From positions 36,657,896 through 36,721,895 of the forward strand of contig NC_067206.1 of assembly GCF_026262505.1 (NCBI RefSeq): DNA of 64,000 nucleotides, in the 5' to 3' direction. Positions 1-10,319 of the stretch are shown here, in pieces. The notes below the pieces were generated by a model. That model was given only the letters and a program-made list of their open reading frames with translations. It was not told the DNA's origin and did not search any database. Position 1 is the first letter of the stretch. Each line of letters begins with the position of its first letter. A program made the position numbers and the translations under genes. This DNA is from Trichomonas vaginalis G3 (Eukaryota > Parabasalia > Trichomonadida > Trichomonadidae).

Positions 1-2496
1 CTTAGAAAATCCACTGAAAAAGTATCAGATGCGATGAAGAAATTCTGGATAGACCTTGATGATGACCACAGAACTATCAAAGACATGTGGGATCTCATCG
101 GAGAAACGAATTCCGAAATTTCAATTGCATTATTACGTTATCCGAAGTCTAAACAGATCAAAATGATAGGAGAAGACTATTACAACAACACCCTTAAAGA
201 TCCTGTCAAATCCCAACGCACTCCCATGACTACATTGACATTATTAAGAGAACCAGCAGGAACAATTTTTAGTTTTCTTAATCCTGACAGTAAATTGGTG
301 GAAAATGTTGATGAAGATTCACCTGTTGACAAGTATTTGAATGGGAAATTATATAGGGCATTGAAACCATTATTAATTGCCACTCTTTCTATCTTTATTT
401 TGTCATTTATAATTGTTTTGATGTTTGCTGGTGTTTCCAACAATTATTTCGAAAGAGTTTGTACTGATACAGGTACTGCTTTTGATTTAATTAATACTAC
501 TAATACATTAACTGCTAATTTCTTGAATGCTGCTGATTCTTTATTTACTCAGCCGTCTGTTGCTCGTATCATTGAAGTTTTAGCTTTTTCTGAAAGTGAT
601 GCTGGAGATTTAAGGTCGAAATTCCCAAGACCAAATTCCATTCCATCACTTACTAAATGGTTGAAGAATTTAGAACATAATTCATTGCATTTCAACATAG
701 AAATTCCTAATTGCCGCAAAGTTTCTTTCATTTTGTCAATGCATGAAGCAGATATAAGGGAATCAGATCAAGACACGAAATTATGTCATACAGTGACAAT
801 GAATGAAAACATTCATCGTGTATTTCCTTATTTAGATACAATTGGTTTGAAAAGATATGAAGATTTCAAATCAAATGAAAAAATGACATTTATTGTTATG
901 ATTTCTATTATTTTATTCTTTATGATTGTTTGGGCAATTGTCATGTTTAATTTTTGGAGATATAAGAATGTTGTTTTAGAAGCTGTTAGAAGAGCAACAA
1001 TATTTAATGAGCATAGATGCGAATACGCAGATTCTATGCCTGTAAGAGTTGCTTTTCCTTTAACTTATGTTTTAAGTGTTTCTTTCATTTTGTTGTATGT
1101 TACGAGATGTTATTTCGTTTATTTAGAAATGTCTGAAAAGACATTATCTGCAAAAGTTCAACAGGTTGTTTTGATGGGAAGAATTGGATATTTGTATCAA
1201 GAAGCTTTGGCTTTGTTGATGTTTTATTCTTCGAAAGAAACAACAGATGATTACGCAAAATCTATTTATATGGATATTATTCATCAATCATCGAAAAACA
1301 TGTCATTTTTCACTGAAAAAGTTGTTGAACTCGCTCATGAATATGGACAAGTTCCTGTCTTCGATGACAATGATGAAAAAGACTGGTTGTTTGCGAAGAT
1401 AAGAGAATTCGCACAAGTAATTATTTCTAATATAACAGAGCCTGATTCTTATCCATTTTTATACGCAAGACATTTAGCAATGCATGAATTAAGTGTAATA
1501 CAAAAACAAGTTATTCCGAAAATGATTTCTAATTTATGGACAGAAATTGAATGCGCACCATCGAAGTTTTGGTGGTCTACTGTTGTTTGTATTGTTTTAC
1601 TTTCATTGGCAATGGTGTTGATGTTGAGATTTATTAGCTGGAACAAAGGTTGGATGAGAGCTGCGAATATTTTGATAAGATGTACTGCTTTCGATGATAA
1701 TGATCGATTAAAGAATGTTATTGATATTTTGGAAAATAGAGAACCGAATTATGTCGATGATTTTCCATTCCCGACTGTTGTTAGAAGAAATAATGGTGCT
1801 ATTGTCGCTTGTAACTCAAAGATTTTGTCATTTACGCCGCATTCGAGAGCTCAAATCATTGGAAATAATCTTGAAAACTTCTTCGGAGAAATTGGAAATA
1901 AAATTACTGTTACTAACAAAGAAGGTAAGAAAGTTACAATGGATGTGCAGAAATTCAAGTGTGGGAAGAACCATGAAATTGTTATTTTCAAGGATATTAC
2001 AGATTTAGTTGAAGCAGAAGCGAAATACTCGAAATTACTCGAAAGACTCACATTGAATGGAATTGATATTCCTCATCGTGGAGTTTTCTATGTTTTGAGA
2101 CATAGATTCCAGAAACAGATACAGGAAAATGATTTCAAGACAATATCCCAGCTGGAACAAGAATATGGAATAATAAGAATATCTATAACTATAACAAGTT
2201 ACATTGCAATCGCAAGACAAGAAAGTGATATCAAGAAATTAATTGAATTTTCTGAAAAAGTGTCAGATATCGTTCAAGATCCGAAGTCTGTTATTTCTGT
2301 TATTGTTAAAGGTGTTGTTTCGATTGTTCCTTTAGTAGGAAAGGCTATTCCTGTCCTCTGTGGCCCAACAGCTGAAAAAGCTCTTGATACAATTGTTAAT
2401 GGTGAATTTGGAATTTTACACGTCCAAGAAGATACACTAGCAGATAATGAAGATGCAAAGAATTCTGTCAGTGTTATGCAGTTGAAATTAATTTGA
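1..2496 (+). CDS. Multi-pass membrane protein with PAS-like domain, cyclase-family relative (5' partial)
   Basis: The frame is open to the left edge, so the gene probably starts outside the window; the first ATG inside is at 34 (820 residues from there). Four clear hydrophobic segments lie at about residues 111-133, 284-307, 339-363 and 513-534, with a long loop between the first two. Residues about 577-660 read as a PAS-like sensor fold with an IVIFKDITD strand. This layout is known from the large trichomonad family of membrane adenylyl/guanylyl cyclases, where a cyclase domain follows the PAS region. Here the protein ends about 160 residues later with no recognisable cyclase motifs, closing on a hydrophobic stretch near 765-785. 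I infer a sensor-only relative or a truncated paralogue acting at a membrane. The family link rests on architecture and style of sequence, not on a search. Confidence 0.6.
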   Translation, partial: LRKSTEKVSDAMKKFWIDLDDDHRTIKDMWDLIGETNSEISIALLRYPKSKQIKMIGEDYYNNTLKDPVKSQRTPMTTLTLLREPAGTIFSFLNPDSKLVENVDEDSPVDKYLNGKLYRALKPLLIATLSIFILSFIIVLMFAGVSNNYFERVCTDTGTAFDLINTTNTLTANFLNAADSLFTQPSVARIIEVLAFSESDAGDLRSKFPRPNSIPSLTKWLKNLEHNSLHFNIEIPNCRKVSFILSMHEADIRESDQDTKLCHTVTMNENIHRVFPYLDTIGLKRYEDFKSNEKMTFIVMISIILFFMIVWAIVMFNFWRYKNVVLEAVRRATIFNEHRCEYADSMPVRVAFPLTYVLSVSFILLYVTRCYFVYLEMSEKTLSAKVQQVVLMGRIGYLYQEALALLMFYSSKETTDDYAKSIYMDIIHQSSKNMSFFTEKVVELAHEYGQVPVFDDNDEKDWLFAKIREFAQVIISNITEPDSYPFLYARHLAMHELSVIQKQVIPKMISNLWTEIECAPSKFWWSTVVCIVLLSLAMVLMLRFISWNKGWMRAANILIRCTAFDDNDRLKNVIDILENREPNYVDDFPFPTVVRRNNGAIVACNSKILSFTPHSRAQIIGNNLENFFGEIGNKITVTNKEGKKVTMDVQKFKCGKNHEIVIFKDITDLVEAEAKYSKLLERLTLNGIDIPHRGVFYVLRHRFQKQIQENDFKTISQLEQEYGIIRISITITSYIAIARQESDIKKLIEFSEKVSDIVQDPKSVISVIVKGVVSIVPLVGKAIPVLCGPTAEKALDTIVNGEFGILHVQEDTLADNEDAKNSVSVMQLKLI

Positions 2497-2802
2497 TATT
2501 TTTATTTTTTATTTTGTTAACTTCTTTAAAAAAAATATATTTTAATATAAAATGATATTGTTTAATCGAACCATATAATTCCATATTTTGTATGTCTTCT
2601 TTACTTGAATAGAAATCTTCATAAAATATTGGTCACTTTTTGAGCGGAGGAAGGATGATTATTTGATACTCTTTCGGGCTTATTTATATGTTTGATGGAG
2701 TTTCTATATTTTAATACTTATAGACATAAAAACAAAGCTCGTAGGATCTCAATGTGAGGGTATTTAACTGACCTCTTTAATCAAGAAAGTAGAGTTCCCA
2801 TC

Positions 2803-2912
2803 CTACTTTCTGACCCTCTCTCAATTTTTTGACGCTTTCTCTCAATGGCTGTTAAATGATTCACTATTAAAATAAGGATATATTGACATTATGAGAGTGT
2901 ATCAAAAAGTAG
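2803..2912. repeat. Short inverted-repeat (MITE-like) unit, copy A
   Basis: The left end reads CTACTTTCTGA followed by CTCTCA. The reverse complement of the right end reads CTACTTTTTGA followed by CTCTCA, giving imperfect terminal inverted repeats on a 110-bp unit. A related stretch with the same two ends occurs at 20774-20946, which supports a dispersed element rather than chance. No target duplication can be assigned. Confidence 0.45.
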
Positions 2913-2926
2913 ATGTTTTCCTACAA

Positions 2927-3175
2927 GTGCAAAAAATGCGCAAAAGCGATTATTCTACATTCAATCTGTGCATTATTTGTGCATTTTAAAATCAATCCGT
3001 GTAAAGTAGTCAAAAATGAATGTATTTTTTTCTTTTATATTTTTTGCATATGCAACTGTTATTATTCTTTATTAATGGATTTGATTTTTAATAATGGTCA
3101 ACTCAAAAATTTTTCAAATACGCAAAAAATATGCAAATTCAATATTAAATAATCGTTTTTGCGCATTTTTTGCAC
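2927..3175. repeat. 249-bp inverted-repeat element
   Basis: The first and last 29 bases are reverse complements with one mismatch, beginning GTGCAAAAAATGCGCAAAA. The interior contains further GTGCATT and TGCGCA variants. It looks like a non-autonomous DNA element; no transposase and no clear target duplication are visible. Confidence 0.55.
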
Positions 3176-3219
3176 CCTATGTAAAATCCAAAAAGTAGTA
3201 TTCTTTTAAAAAAATACAT

Positions 3220-3996
3220 TTATAAACTTGAAAACATAGCAAAATTAAATAGCATTTGTTCTTTTCTCTTCAGCCTTAAGGGTGAAAAGGCACCCCTTCC
3301 AGGAATTATTGTACCATATAAGAGAAGTTTTGATATGGATAAGTCTGCCCATCCAAACTTATCACCGACACCATCTCCCTTATTCCTTCCTGTATTAATT
3401 ATTTTGAAACGAGAGTACGGTTTCTGATTCATCGTTGGGAATGTATATGCATAATAAGTACAATCTTTTTGAACCCCTTTTTCAGTATTATTGCACAGTG
3501 TCTTATCGATTGTCCATGTATCTCCATAGGGAGGCCTAAACGGATTGGGGTTTTGATAGATATTTCGTCTATCAATTAAATCCCATTGTGCATGATCTCC
3601 TTCTCCCCATATTTCATATATTGCCATCCATCTTACTCTATTAATATAGATGAGAGTATAATTTTCCAAAGAAACTTTAGTAGTTAGAAAGTCAATAATA
3701 GCAGTTGAACTCGTATCATTTACTGTATCAGAAACAAATCTTTCGTTGTAAAATTGATATGGATCTCTTGCAATGCAATCAACTGTGAGTTTATTTGCTT
3801 CATTATAGGTACTAAGACTGGAAGCCCAAGCAGAAATGAAGCCATCTTGCGTTAAATTTGTGGAGTTATCATAATATTCTCTCATGGCGCTAAAAATATC
3901 TGAAAAGTTTCTGATATTATCAAAATGTCTTGTAGTTTGATTTATTGGCTTTATGGATGCTTTGGATTCAAGTTGCAGGATAGTGGTGATGATCAT
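3220..3996 (-). CDS. Hypothetical protein with discoidin (F5/8 type C)-like C-terminal region
   Basis: 258 residues from a clean ATG. No signal peptide or membrane segment is evident. The C-terminal half (about residues 130-235) runs W-x-IDKT, YYAYTFP, then YSRFKIINTG and LSISKLLLYGT. That resembles the strand order of F5/8-type-C/discoidin-like domains, which usually end in an F-x-x-TG and an E-x-YG strand and bind glycans or membranes. The N-terminal 120 residues have no recognisable fold. Trichomonads have many such domain proteins; this one looks short and may be a fragment of a longer paralogue. The function is unproven and the fold assignment is by eye. Confidence 0.45.
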   Translation of the reverse strand: MIITTILQLESKASIKPINQTTRHFDNIRNFSDIFSAMREYYDNSTNLTQDGFISAWASSLSTYNEANKLTVDCIARDPYQFYNERFVSDTVNDTSSTAIIDFLTTKVSLENYTLIYINRVRWMAIYEIWGEGDHAQWDLIDRRNIYQNPNPFRPPYGDTWTIDKTLCNNTEKGVQKDCTYYAYTFPTMNQKPYSRFKIINTGRNKGDGVGDKFGWADLSISKLLLYGTIIPGRGAFSPLRLKRKEQMLFNFAMFSSL

Positions 3997-4540
3997 TGAG
4001 TCCTGTTTCTGAATTATGTAAGATTTTTCAGACCAAATAGAATATTAAAAAACAAAAATGGATTAATTGGATGGTGAATGTTCTTTTTAAATTAGATTTT
4101 TTTAATCATTCAAAATTTCAGAGGATTATCGAAAATGTTTTATACTTTTGAAAGAAATCCTAAAAATTTTGATTAAGCAAGAATTGAATAAAGTTGATAC
4201 AAAATCTAATTATCAGATAATTATTTTCTTTGAGCTCAATTATTTCAATTTTAAATCTTTGACTGCTATCATTCAGGAAATAAAGGTTGTCATTTGGTGA
4301 TCAAAATTAAATAGATAAATATTCATCAACGTTAATTGGGCAAAAAATTTGAAAATATCGGCGTTATTCGGAAAAAACAGAGAAAGCATGAGCGTTTGAG
4401 AATTTTGCTCAGAGAATTCGAATATATTTATTTTGAGTCAATACGTTAGTTAATTTTTTTCCATAAAAAATATCAAAATATTAACATTCGATGAATATAT
4501 TAGATAAAAATTTCTTGTTGATTTTGAATAGTCATTCAAA
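3997..4540. other. Gene-free AT-rich spacer
   Basis: Nothing recognisable in this 0.5-kb stretch: no open frame of note, no hairpin and no repeat matched elsewhere in the window. Confidence 0.5.
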
Positions 4541-4640
4541 TACCCAGATTTGCTTTACTTTTACCACCTCTCTAAAGCTGGGGACACCGCCTATCGTTGG
4601 GAGTAGCTATTAAATAGAACCACCAAGGGTATTTTTCGAA

Positions 4641-4708
4641 CTGCTGGTGTAGTGGAAACATCCGATATAATGATTCATTATGCCAAGGTTTGATTCCCAT
4701 TTAGCCAA
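4641..4708 (+). pseudogene. tRNA-like sequence (decayed tRNA or tRNA-derived)
   Basis: The sequence has an A-box-like TGGTGTAGTGG, a GTGT/ACAT D-arm, a central TTC in a short hairpin position (glutamate-like) and a B-box-like GGTTTGATTCC. A T-run follows within 10 bases, as in Pol III terminators. The acceptor stem and most of the T-stem do not pair, so I call it a decayed tRNA-like copy. It sits inside the TA-flanked inverted-repeat element, which makes a tRNA-derived mobile origin possible. Confidence 0.4.
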
Positions 4709-4959
4709 TTTTTTTCTTTTTTGGATCATGAATTTTTTTTTGGGTCACTATAAGATTTGTTTCATGTTCTAAATTTGCTGCATATGTAATCTATTTTTAT
4801 TTACCTATTTTTTAAAAATCTATTGGATTGCCAAATTTGAATATATTTAAAATCATAAAAATCCAAAAAAACTATAAATATATGTTTTATGCATAGTGCC
4901 GATACTCAAATATCAGATTACTTAGATCCATGAATAATATCCGAATTTTTTTTCTTAAA

Positions 4960-6068
4960 TAGGGTTATTAGATTCCCGACGATAGGTGTCTTGGAAGATT
5001 TGCCTGGTGTCATCATAGTGTCTTTAAATCAAAAATTTTATTTTGGAGTTAGTTTTATTGATTTTTCAATAAAAAACATTTCTAAAACAAGAAAATAAAA
5101 CGATAAAATATTTATATTTTATATAAGGATCTTATATATTTAAAATAAATATCATTTTATTTTTTTCATTGGTGTCTGTCAAACCGTAATACACTATTCA
5201 AAAATTCAATGTGTCTTGCGGTTTCAAAAGACACCTTCAAATTGAACGATAGCACAGACATATTGAATTTTACCCATTTTATTAAGTTTTTACCCTTTTT
5301 ATTTTTAAGAATTAATGACTGAAACAGCCGTTTTGCTATGACCTCAATCACTTTTATTTATTATTTTAAATATTATTTAATTTTATTTGAATAGGCCAAC
5401 TTATATTTGAGAAGCTCAATTTGAGACCACTTAATACATTGAAATATCATAATATTGAAATTTAAAAAGTGTATTTCAAAATATTGAAATTATAAAATTT
5501 ATAATACTGAAATTGAGACAAATTAATAAATTCAATGTGTTTTTTTTTGAAATAACTCTCAAATATTATTTTTTTGTTTATTTAATGATGAATAAATATG
5601 ATTGCTTTAGTCAATCATAAAAACTAATTTAAGTTTAAAATAATGAAAGGATAATTTGATTGTTTTTTAAAATACAATTATTTTTGATGATTTGCAAGAA
5701 TCTTTGAAAAGAATATAATATAGGTTCTATTTTTGTAAAACTTATCCAAATCATGTATTACATAAATTACGATTAAAACGATGAAAGAACCAAAAAGTGT
5801 GTTTTGTGTTTTGTTGTTGCCTGTTGGATGCGGGATCCTGTTATTTCCGAAATCGACAAAAAATTTGGAAATTTAATTTCCGAAATCGAAATTATATTAA
5901 TGTTTTTAATATTCTTATATCAAAAGGATTAAAGTTCATTAAGAGAAAAACAATTCTTCTTCTTCAATCTATTGGCGCATTTATTTCTACACGCCAATAA
6001 GGAAGGGAAAATTATAAGACACCATGGTGTCTTCAAAACGCTAATTTTTGATGTTTTTAACAACCCTA
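4960..6068. mobile_element. 1.1-kb non-autonomous DNA transposon, copy 1 (8-bp target duplication)
   Basis: The ends read TAGGGTT(A/G)TTA and its complement TAACAACCCTA. The element is flanked by the exact 8-bp duplication TTCTTAAA at 4952-4959 and 6069-6076. Subterminal GGTGTCTT motifs recur, and an 18-bp perfect palindrome AAGACACCATGGTGTCTT lies near the right end (6016-6033). A 67-codon frame near the right end is kept in all three copies but resembles no transposase. TIR plus 8-bp duplication points to a hAT-type non-autonomous element. The copies at 25397 and 59706 are nearly identical, implying recent mobility. Confidence 0.85.
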
Positions 6069-6927
6069 TTCTTAAAATTAAACTTCAAAACTTCTTACAA
6101 TCTTATTCTTAATCAATTGTAAATTTTTAAAACCATTTTTTAAAATAATTTTGCGTAAATTTTATTCTCATGTTGTTTTAATCGAAAATTGATACATTTT
6201 CAAAAAAATAATATTGACTTATGAAATTCATTTTTAAGGTGAAATAGTATTGTTTTTATTAAAGTATATGAATAATATATAAAAAATTAATGAATAATAT
6301 AAGCAGATTTTTAGTTTACAAAACAAATATGAGCAATGCAATTTCAAACTTTTGCTGGCAATTTCGATATTGCTCAAGTTTGTAGTATTTGTGATACCTA
6401 TAACATCGGCTTAATCAAAATTCGATTTTTCTTATGAGTTATTGAGAAAATTTGATTGCAATGAGAAGGATTTCGACGTTTTTGATAAACTAAGAGCTGA
6501 GCTTTAGGGGTTCAGTTCATTTATGGCTGTAGTTTGATGCGTAGATCTCTTTTTTATTGTAAATTCTTTCAGCATGGAGATCGAGAATGAATCTTTTGAG
6601 AACTTTATGAGTTTTTACACCCGTAAAGAGGTCCTTCGAGGAAAGATAGTCCAGACTACATGAAGATGTGGGTTAACCAAAAAAATCCGATGGTTTCCCC
6701 ATATTCATGTAGATCTTCGAAAAAATGAGCACCAAAAAAGCCAAAAAAATAGGCTTTTTATTGGATTTGTACACTAGATCAATAATCTATTTAGGATCTG
6801 ACACTCTTTTTAGCCAGAGATATGAGGTCCTTTCTAGGAAAACGATCTATTCATCCATAAAAAAAATGAATTATCGTTTTCCCCAGAAATTACATGGGGA
6901 GTGGTAAAAGTAAAGCAAATCTGGGTA

Positions 6928-7625
6928 ATTATAAAAAAAAACGAATAACAGGTTTGTGTATGAATTAAATAATGTTAATATGAGAAGTAATATCGCTAGT
7001 CTTATACTAGATTATCTTTTTTTAGATAAAGCATAGATCCGTTGGCAAATTTGAAATTTAATCAATCAATATTATTTTAACTTTAAAGTATATAATATGC
7101 ATTATAAACATGTTTGAAATATGATGAAATCTATGGAAAATGGGTTTTAATTATCCATTCGAGAAGAGAAATTAACATTTGAATGTAATTTGATAGCAAA
7201 ATGCGGCAATAGAGATTGTTAAAAATGAAAGTATTAATGCCCTACCCAAAATGCAAATGAAATCGAAATGAATGATTATTAACTCCATTATCTGAAATGT
7301 TTAATGCATTGAGCAAAGAATTGATTTGCATTCTAAGTAAGTAATTTACTGAGAACTATAATGTTTTATTTTGATATTTGAAATTATGCACTTAAATGAA
7401 TTGAACTTAATTGACCAAGCATTTGTTGATCATGAAAATGCTTCTAAACAAAAGAATTAATTTTTAATCAAATTTGTTGTCATGATATTATTGACATAAG
7501 AAATAGAAGAATCAAATCAAAATAATTCCAAAATAATATAAATAAAAACGTTTTATCATTTCGACATGATGATATAAACTTATAAACAAAAAAAAGATAA
7601 AGAAAAGTTAATCGTATTAATTACA
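6928..7625. other. Gene-free AT-rich spacer
   Basis: About 0.7 kb between the TA-flanked element and the stop of the pseudokinase gene; I see no gene, hairpin or repeat. Confidence 0.5.
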
Positions 7626-8654
7626 TTACAAAATAGAGCTTCTAACAGCGTTTGTATAAGAGCATGGCTGTAGTCTTGTTCTTGGAAGAGACGGAGCCTG
7701 GGCTGCCGAGTCCACAGACACTCGTCTGAAGGATATTTGTCCGCATCTAGCGACTTCTTCGATGCAGATTTGTGTAGGAGGGCGTGGTCTGCCCAATGTT
7801 TGAGATTGGGCAAATTTTCTCAAAATTTTCTGACGCTGTGGTGCCGCTTCAACTGAGCGGAGCATCATTGAGATGTAGCGCGCGTTTGCTCGTTGCGATG
7901 GATCTTGAACCAATGTTTTGGCAATAAGGGCGTGAATAGTAGGATGTGTTGTAGGGGGTAGCATGTATTGGCATTTGATGATGATGTTTACCAGCTTGAT
8001 TTGGTTGGCGCTGATGAAAGGATACTGAGCACATATCATAAAATACGTAATAATGCCCAGACACCAGGCATCTTTCGTAAATTGATTATTAGAATTAAAT
8101 TGCAGAAATTCTGGAGGGAAGTAATTCATAATATTAACTTCGACTTTTTCAATTTTCCTGATATTTATATCGCAAGCAAAATCAAAATAGGAGAGCTTTG
8201 GAATCATGGAAAAGTCAAAGCAAATGGCTCTGGAATCAAGGCCCCCGTGGGCTACGTGCTGCATGTGCATGATGGTAAGAGCATCGGCAATTGACTTCGA
8301 AATCCTTAGAACTTCGGTATCGCTAAGACGACCGTTTGTTGCAACGTACTCCTTGAGGTTTAAAGCCGTGTAATCTTCTGTAATAAGATATAAAAGTTCA
8401 TTGTTACTGAACTCGATCGTAGCTGCAATATTTAAGTGCTTTAATTTCGAAACAGCATCCATTTTGGCTATGGTATCGTCCAACAAACCATATTCAAATA
8501 GCCTATCACGATTAAATAAATAACACAGGAAACCGTTTCCGTCAATATCGCGCACCTTGGCAATAATATGTGTGGGATATGATCGAACTGTGGACACATA
8601 TTGGTAGGCACTAATGTTTGGTGGGATAAGAATATTGGATAAAGAATCAAGCAT
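7626..8654 (-). CDS. Protein kinase-like pseudokinase
   Basis: 342 residues from a clean ATG, with a kinase-like domain over roughly residues 15-270. The expected catalytic HRD triad site reads HGG (136-138) and the DFG site reads DFA (158-160). No VAIK-type lysine is visible in the strand near residues 41-48. The structural parts of the C-lobe remain: a PPE in the APE position (180-182), an aspartate at 195 in a DAWCLG segment (the DxWSxG helix), and a closing arginine in QDPSQRANA. So the fold is kept but the active site is not, the pattern of a pseudokinase used as scaffold or regulator. The last 70 residues are basic and proline/arginine-rich with no known domain. Partner and pathway cannot be read from the sequence. 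Confidence 0.75.
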   Translation of the reverse strand: MLDSLSNILIPPNISAYQYVSTVRSYPTHIIAKVRDIDGNGFLCYLFNRDRLFEYGLLDDTIAKMDAVSKLKHLNIAATIEFSNNELLYLITEDYTALNLKEYVATNGRLSDTEVLRISKSIADALTIMHMQHVAHGGLDSRAICFDFSMIPKLSYFDFACDINIRKIEKVEVNIMNYFPPEFLQFNSNNQFTKDAWCLGIITYFMICAQYPFISANQIKLVNIIIKCQYMLPPTTHPTIHALIAKTLVQDPSQRANARYISMMLRSVEAAPQRQKILRKFAQSQTLGRPRPPTQICIEEVARCGQISFRRVSVDSAAQAPSLPRTRLQPCSYTNAVRSSIL

Positions 8655-9837
8655 TAATTATATCTATCAGTTTACAACTATTCAATAATTAATTTCAGGT
8701 TTTATCTGGGTTTAATTATCTGAATTGTTATCCATATTTGATTTTGAGCATTGTTTACTTCTATTCAATTTTTTCAAATCTAAATGAGCCCTGCAATTTA
8801 TCATGAATATTATCTATATATTAAATTTTTATCGGATGATTGACCAAATGCCATCCTAAAATTATTCATTCTAGGAAAATGTTTATTGTGCATATACGGA
8901 CATATTTCCTGAAGGGTTTGCTTCAATCAAACGATGATATTGAATTCAAATTTTTATATTCTTTTCAAATATTGTGTTCAATCAGTTCGTTAATTATATC
9001 AACGTAAAATAATTGGAATAATTAGATTTTATCATTATTATGATTTGGGATTATTGGTTTTCTTGATGAGAACTTTTTGGCATGATCAAAAAGTGACTGT
9101 AACTATGACTAGGTCTGATCTTATTAAAATTCTAATGGGCACATGATTGGATTCAAAATTGCTAGTTTTCAAATGATGATAGGAGTCTTGTTAGCCAAAT
9201 TTCAATGGATTTTTGCGACAACAGCATTTTTTGATAAAAAGTGGGGATCTGCAAAATCATTTTCTCCATTTCCTGCGGTATACTTTGCTGCAGATTGGAA
9301 TTTTCTATAATACGGTACAATGTTGAACATCTCTAGCTCCTCTATTTCAGTCTTTCATAACATTTTAAATCCGAAATTTTTGATCTAAATTTGGGAAATA
9401 GAAGCAACATTAATATGCATTACGTGCTTGGTCATCAGAAAAAGTGGAATTTTATGTGTAGTAGGGACAGATTCCTAAAAATTATTCATTAATAAAAATA
9501 ATTTTACATTAATAACGATTCTAAATAAGCATATAAATATTCCGTGTAAAACCAAATATTTAACCCAATTAAAAATGCAAAATTACAATAAAAATTTTGG
9601 AAATTGAAAAATTAGCAGAAATTCCAATTTAAATACATACATTCTTGAGTACTTTATATGCATATTCTGAGAATACTAGTGAACATGAAATAAAGCTTGA
9701 TATGAATCGAAATTTCGGATGAACTGACTAAAAATATTTTGGAAATGAAAATCACTGTACTAAAATGCTAGTGATCATAGATACGATGCTTCAAATTGTA
9801 AATAAAGATAAATCTGAACTGAATTAAACGTTTTTCG
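8655..9837. other. Gene-free AT-rich spacer
   Basis: 1.2 kb without a credible coding frame, RNA gene or repeat that I can match elsewhere in the window. It contains the region upstream of the pseudokinase start. Confidence 0.5.
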
Positions 9838-10272
9838 TTAGTTTTGAGCATCCCATTGGTTGTAAAACTTTTCATTCTCTAGCTCCACATCACTTAAAAG
9901 GAATGAATCCTCTTCTTCAGTATCTTGATCAGTAAAATTCGAAACATTCGATTTCTTTTCAGTGGGCTGATACTTGATATTATAATCTTCCTCTTCTTCG
10001 TCAAGAATTGGCGATGAATCGTCTGAAATATTTTCAAACTTACATTGATTTAAGTAATTAATGACCAAATTTGCATTTTCTGGATGATTTAGTAAAATAT
10101 CTAAGCATTTTTGCGCTAATTGAAGAGATACACGAACTTTTGGACCATTATTTCTACTTTCTAAATTTAAAAGTTCATTATTGACTCTTTCAGCGGTTGC
10201 ATTATAATCTTTCTTTAATGATTTAAGTTTTTCTGTCTTTTCTTTAACTTCTCTAATTAGCTGATGCGACAT
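9838..10272 (-). CDS. Small acidic coiled-coil hypothetical protein
   Basis: 144 residues counted from the first ATG (10272); the frame extends one codon further upstream, but only to a TTG. The N-terminal 45 residues form a charged helix with heptad-like leucines, probably a short coiled coil. Residues about 48-80 form a second helical segment. The C-terminal half is strongly acidic, with DEEEED and EEED runs. I do not recognise the family. Its neighbours (pseudokinase, PH protein) are separate transcription units with long spacers, so context gives no role. It is short but has balanced composition and regular codon use, which makes a real gene likely. Confidence 0.55.
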   Translation of the reverse strand: MSHQLIREVKEKTEKLKSLKKDYNATAERVNNELLNLESRNNGPKVRVSLQLAQKCLDILLNHPENANLVINYLNQCKFENISDDSSPILDEEEEDYNIKYQPTEKKSNVSNFTDQDTEEEDSFLLSDVELENEKFYNQWDAQN

Positions 10273-10319
10273 CAAATAATTATGGCACTTTTTGCTTTAA
10301 TCTCGGGGAAATTATTGGT

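Larger units (their letters stand above)
2497..3219. other. Gene-free AT-rich spacer with two short inverted-repeat units
   Basis: No credible coding sequence. A 79-codon open frame at 2913-3152 is low complexity and lies inside a short inverted-repeat element, so I do not call it. The spacer holds the two units annotated at 2803-2912 and 2927-3175. Confidence 0.6.
4541..6927. mobile_element. TA-flanked inverted-repeat element interrupted by a nested 1.1-kb transposon
   Basis: A 27-bp perfect inverted repeat, TACCCAGATTTGCTTTACTT and on, is at 4541-4567 and again inverted at 6901-6927. Each end begins or finishes with TA, as expected for a TA target duplication around CCCAG termini (Tc1/mariner style). 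Removing the nested element at 4960-6068 leaves about 1.27 kb, close to mariner length, but no DD34D transposase reading frame survives. The only open frame, about 60 codons at 6725-6907, is not recognisable. I infer a non-autonomous or thoroughly decayed TA element that later received the 1.1-kb insertion. Confidence 0.6.

Noticed and set aside
4575-4615. Possible decayed left end of the TAGGGTTG transposon family in inverted orientation
   Set aside because: CCTATCGT...GGGA and GACACC match its subterminal sequence, but the terminal bases are too diverged and no other boundary is visible.
5797-6000. 67-codon frame conserved in all three 1.1-kb transposon copies
   Set aside because: The copies are near-identical in all their DNA, so conservation is not evidence of coding; the product is not transposase-like.
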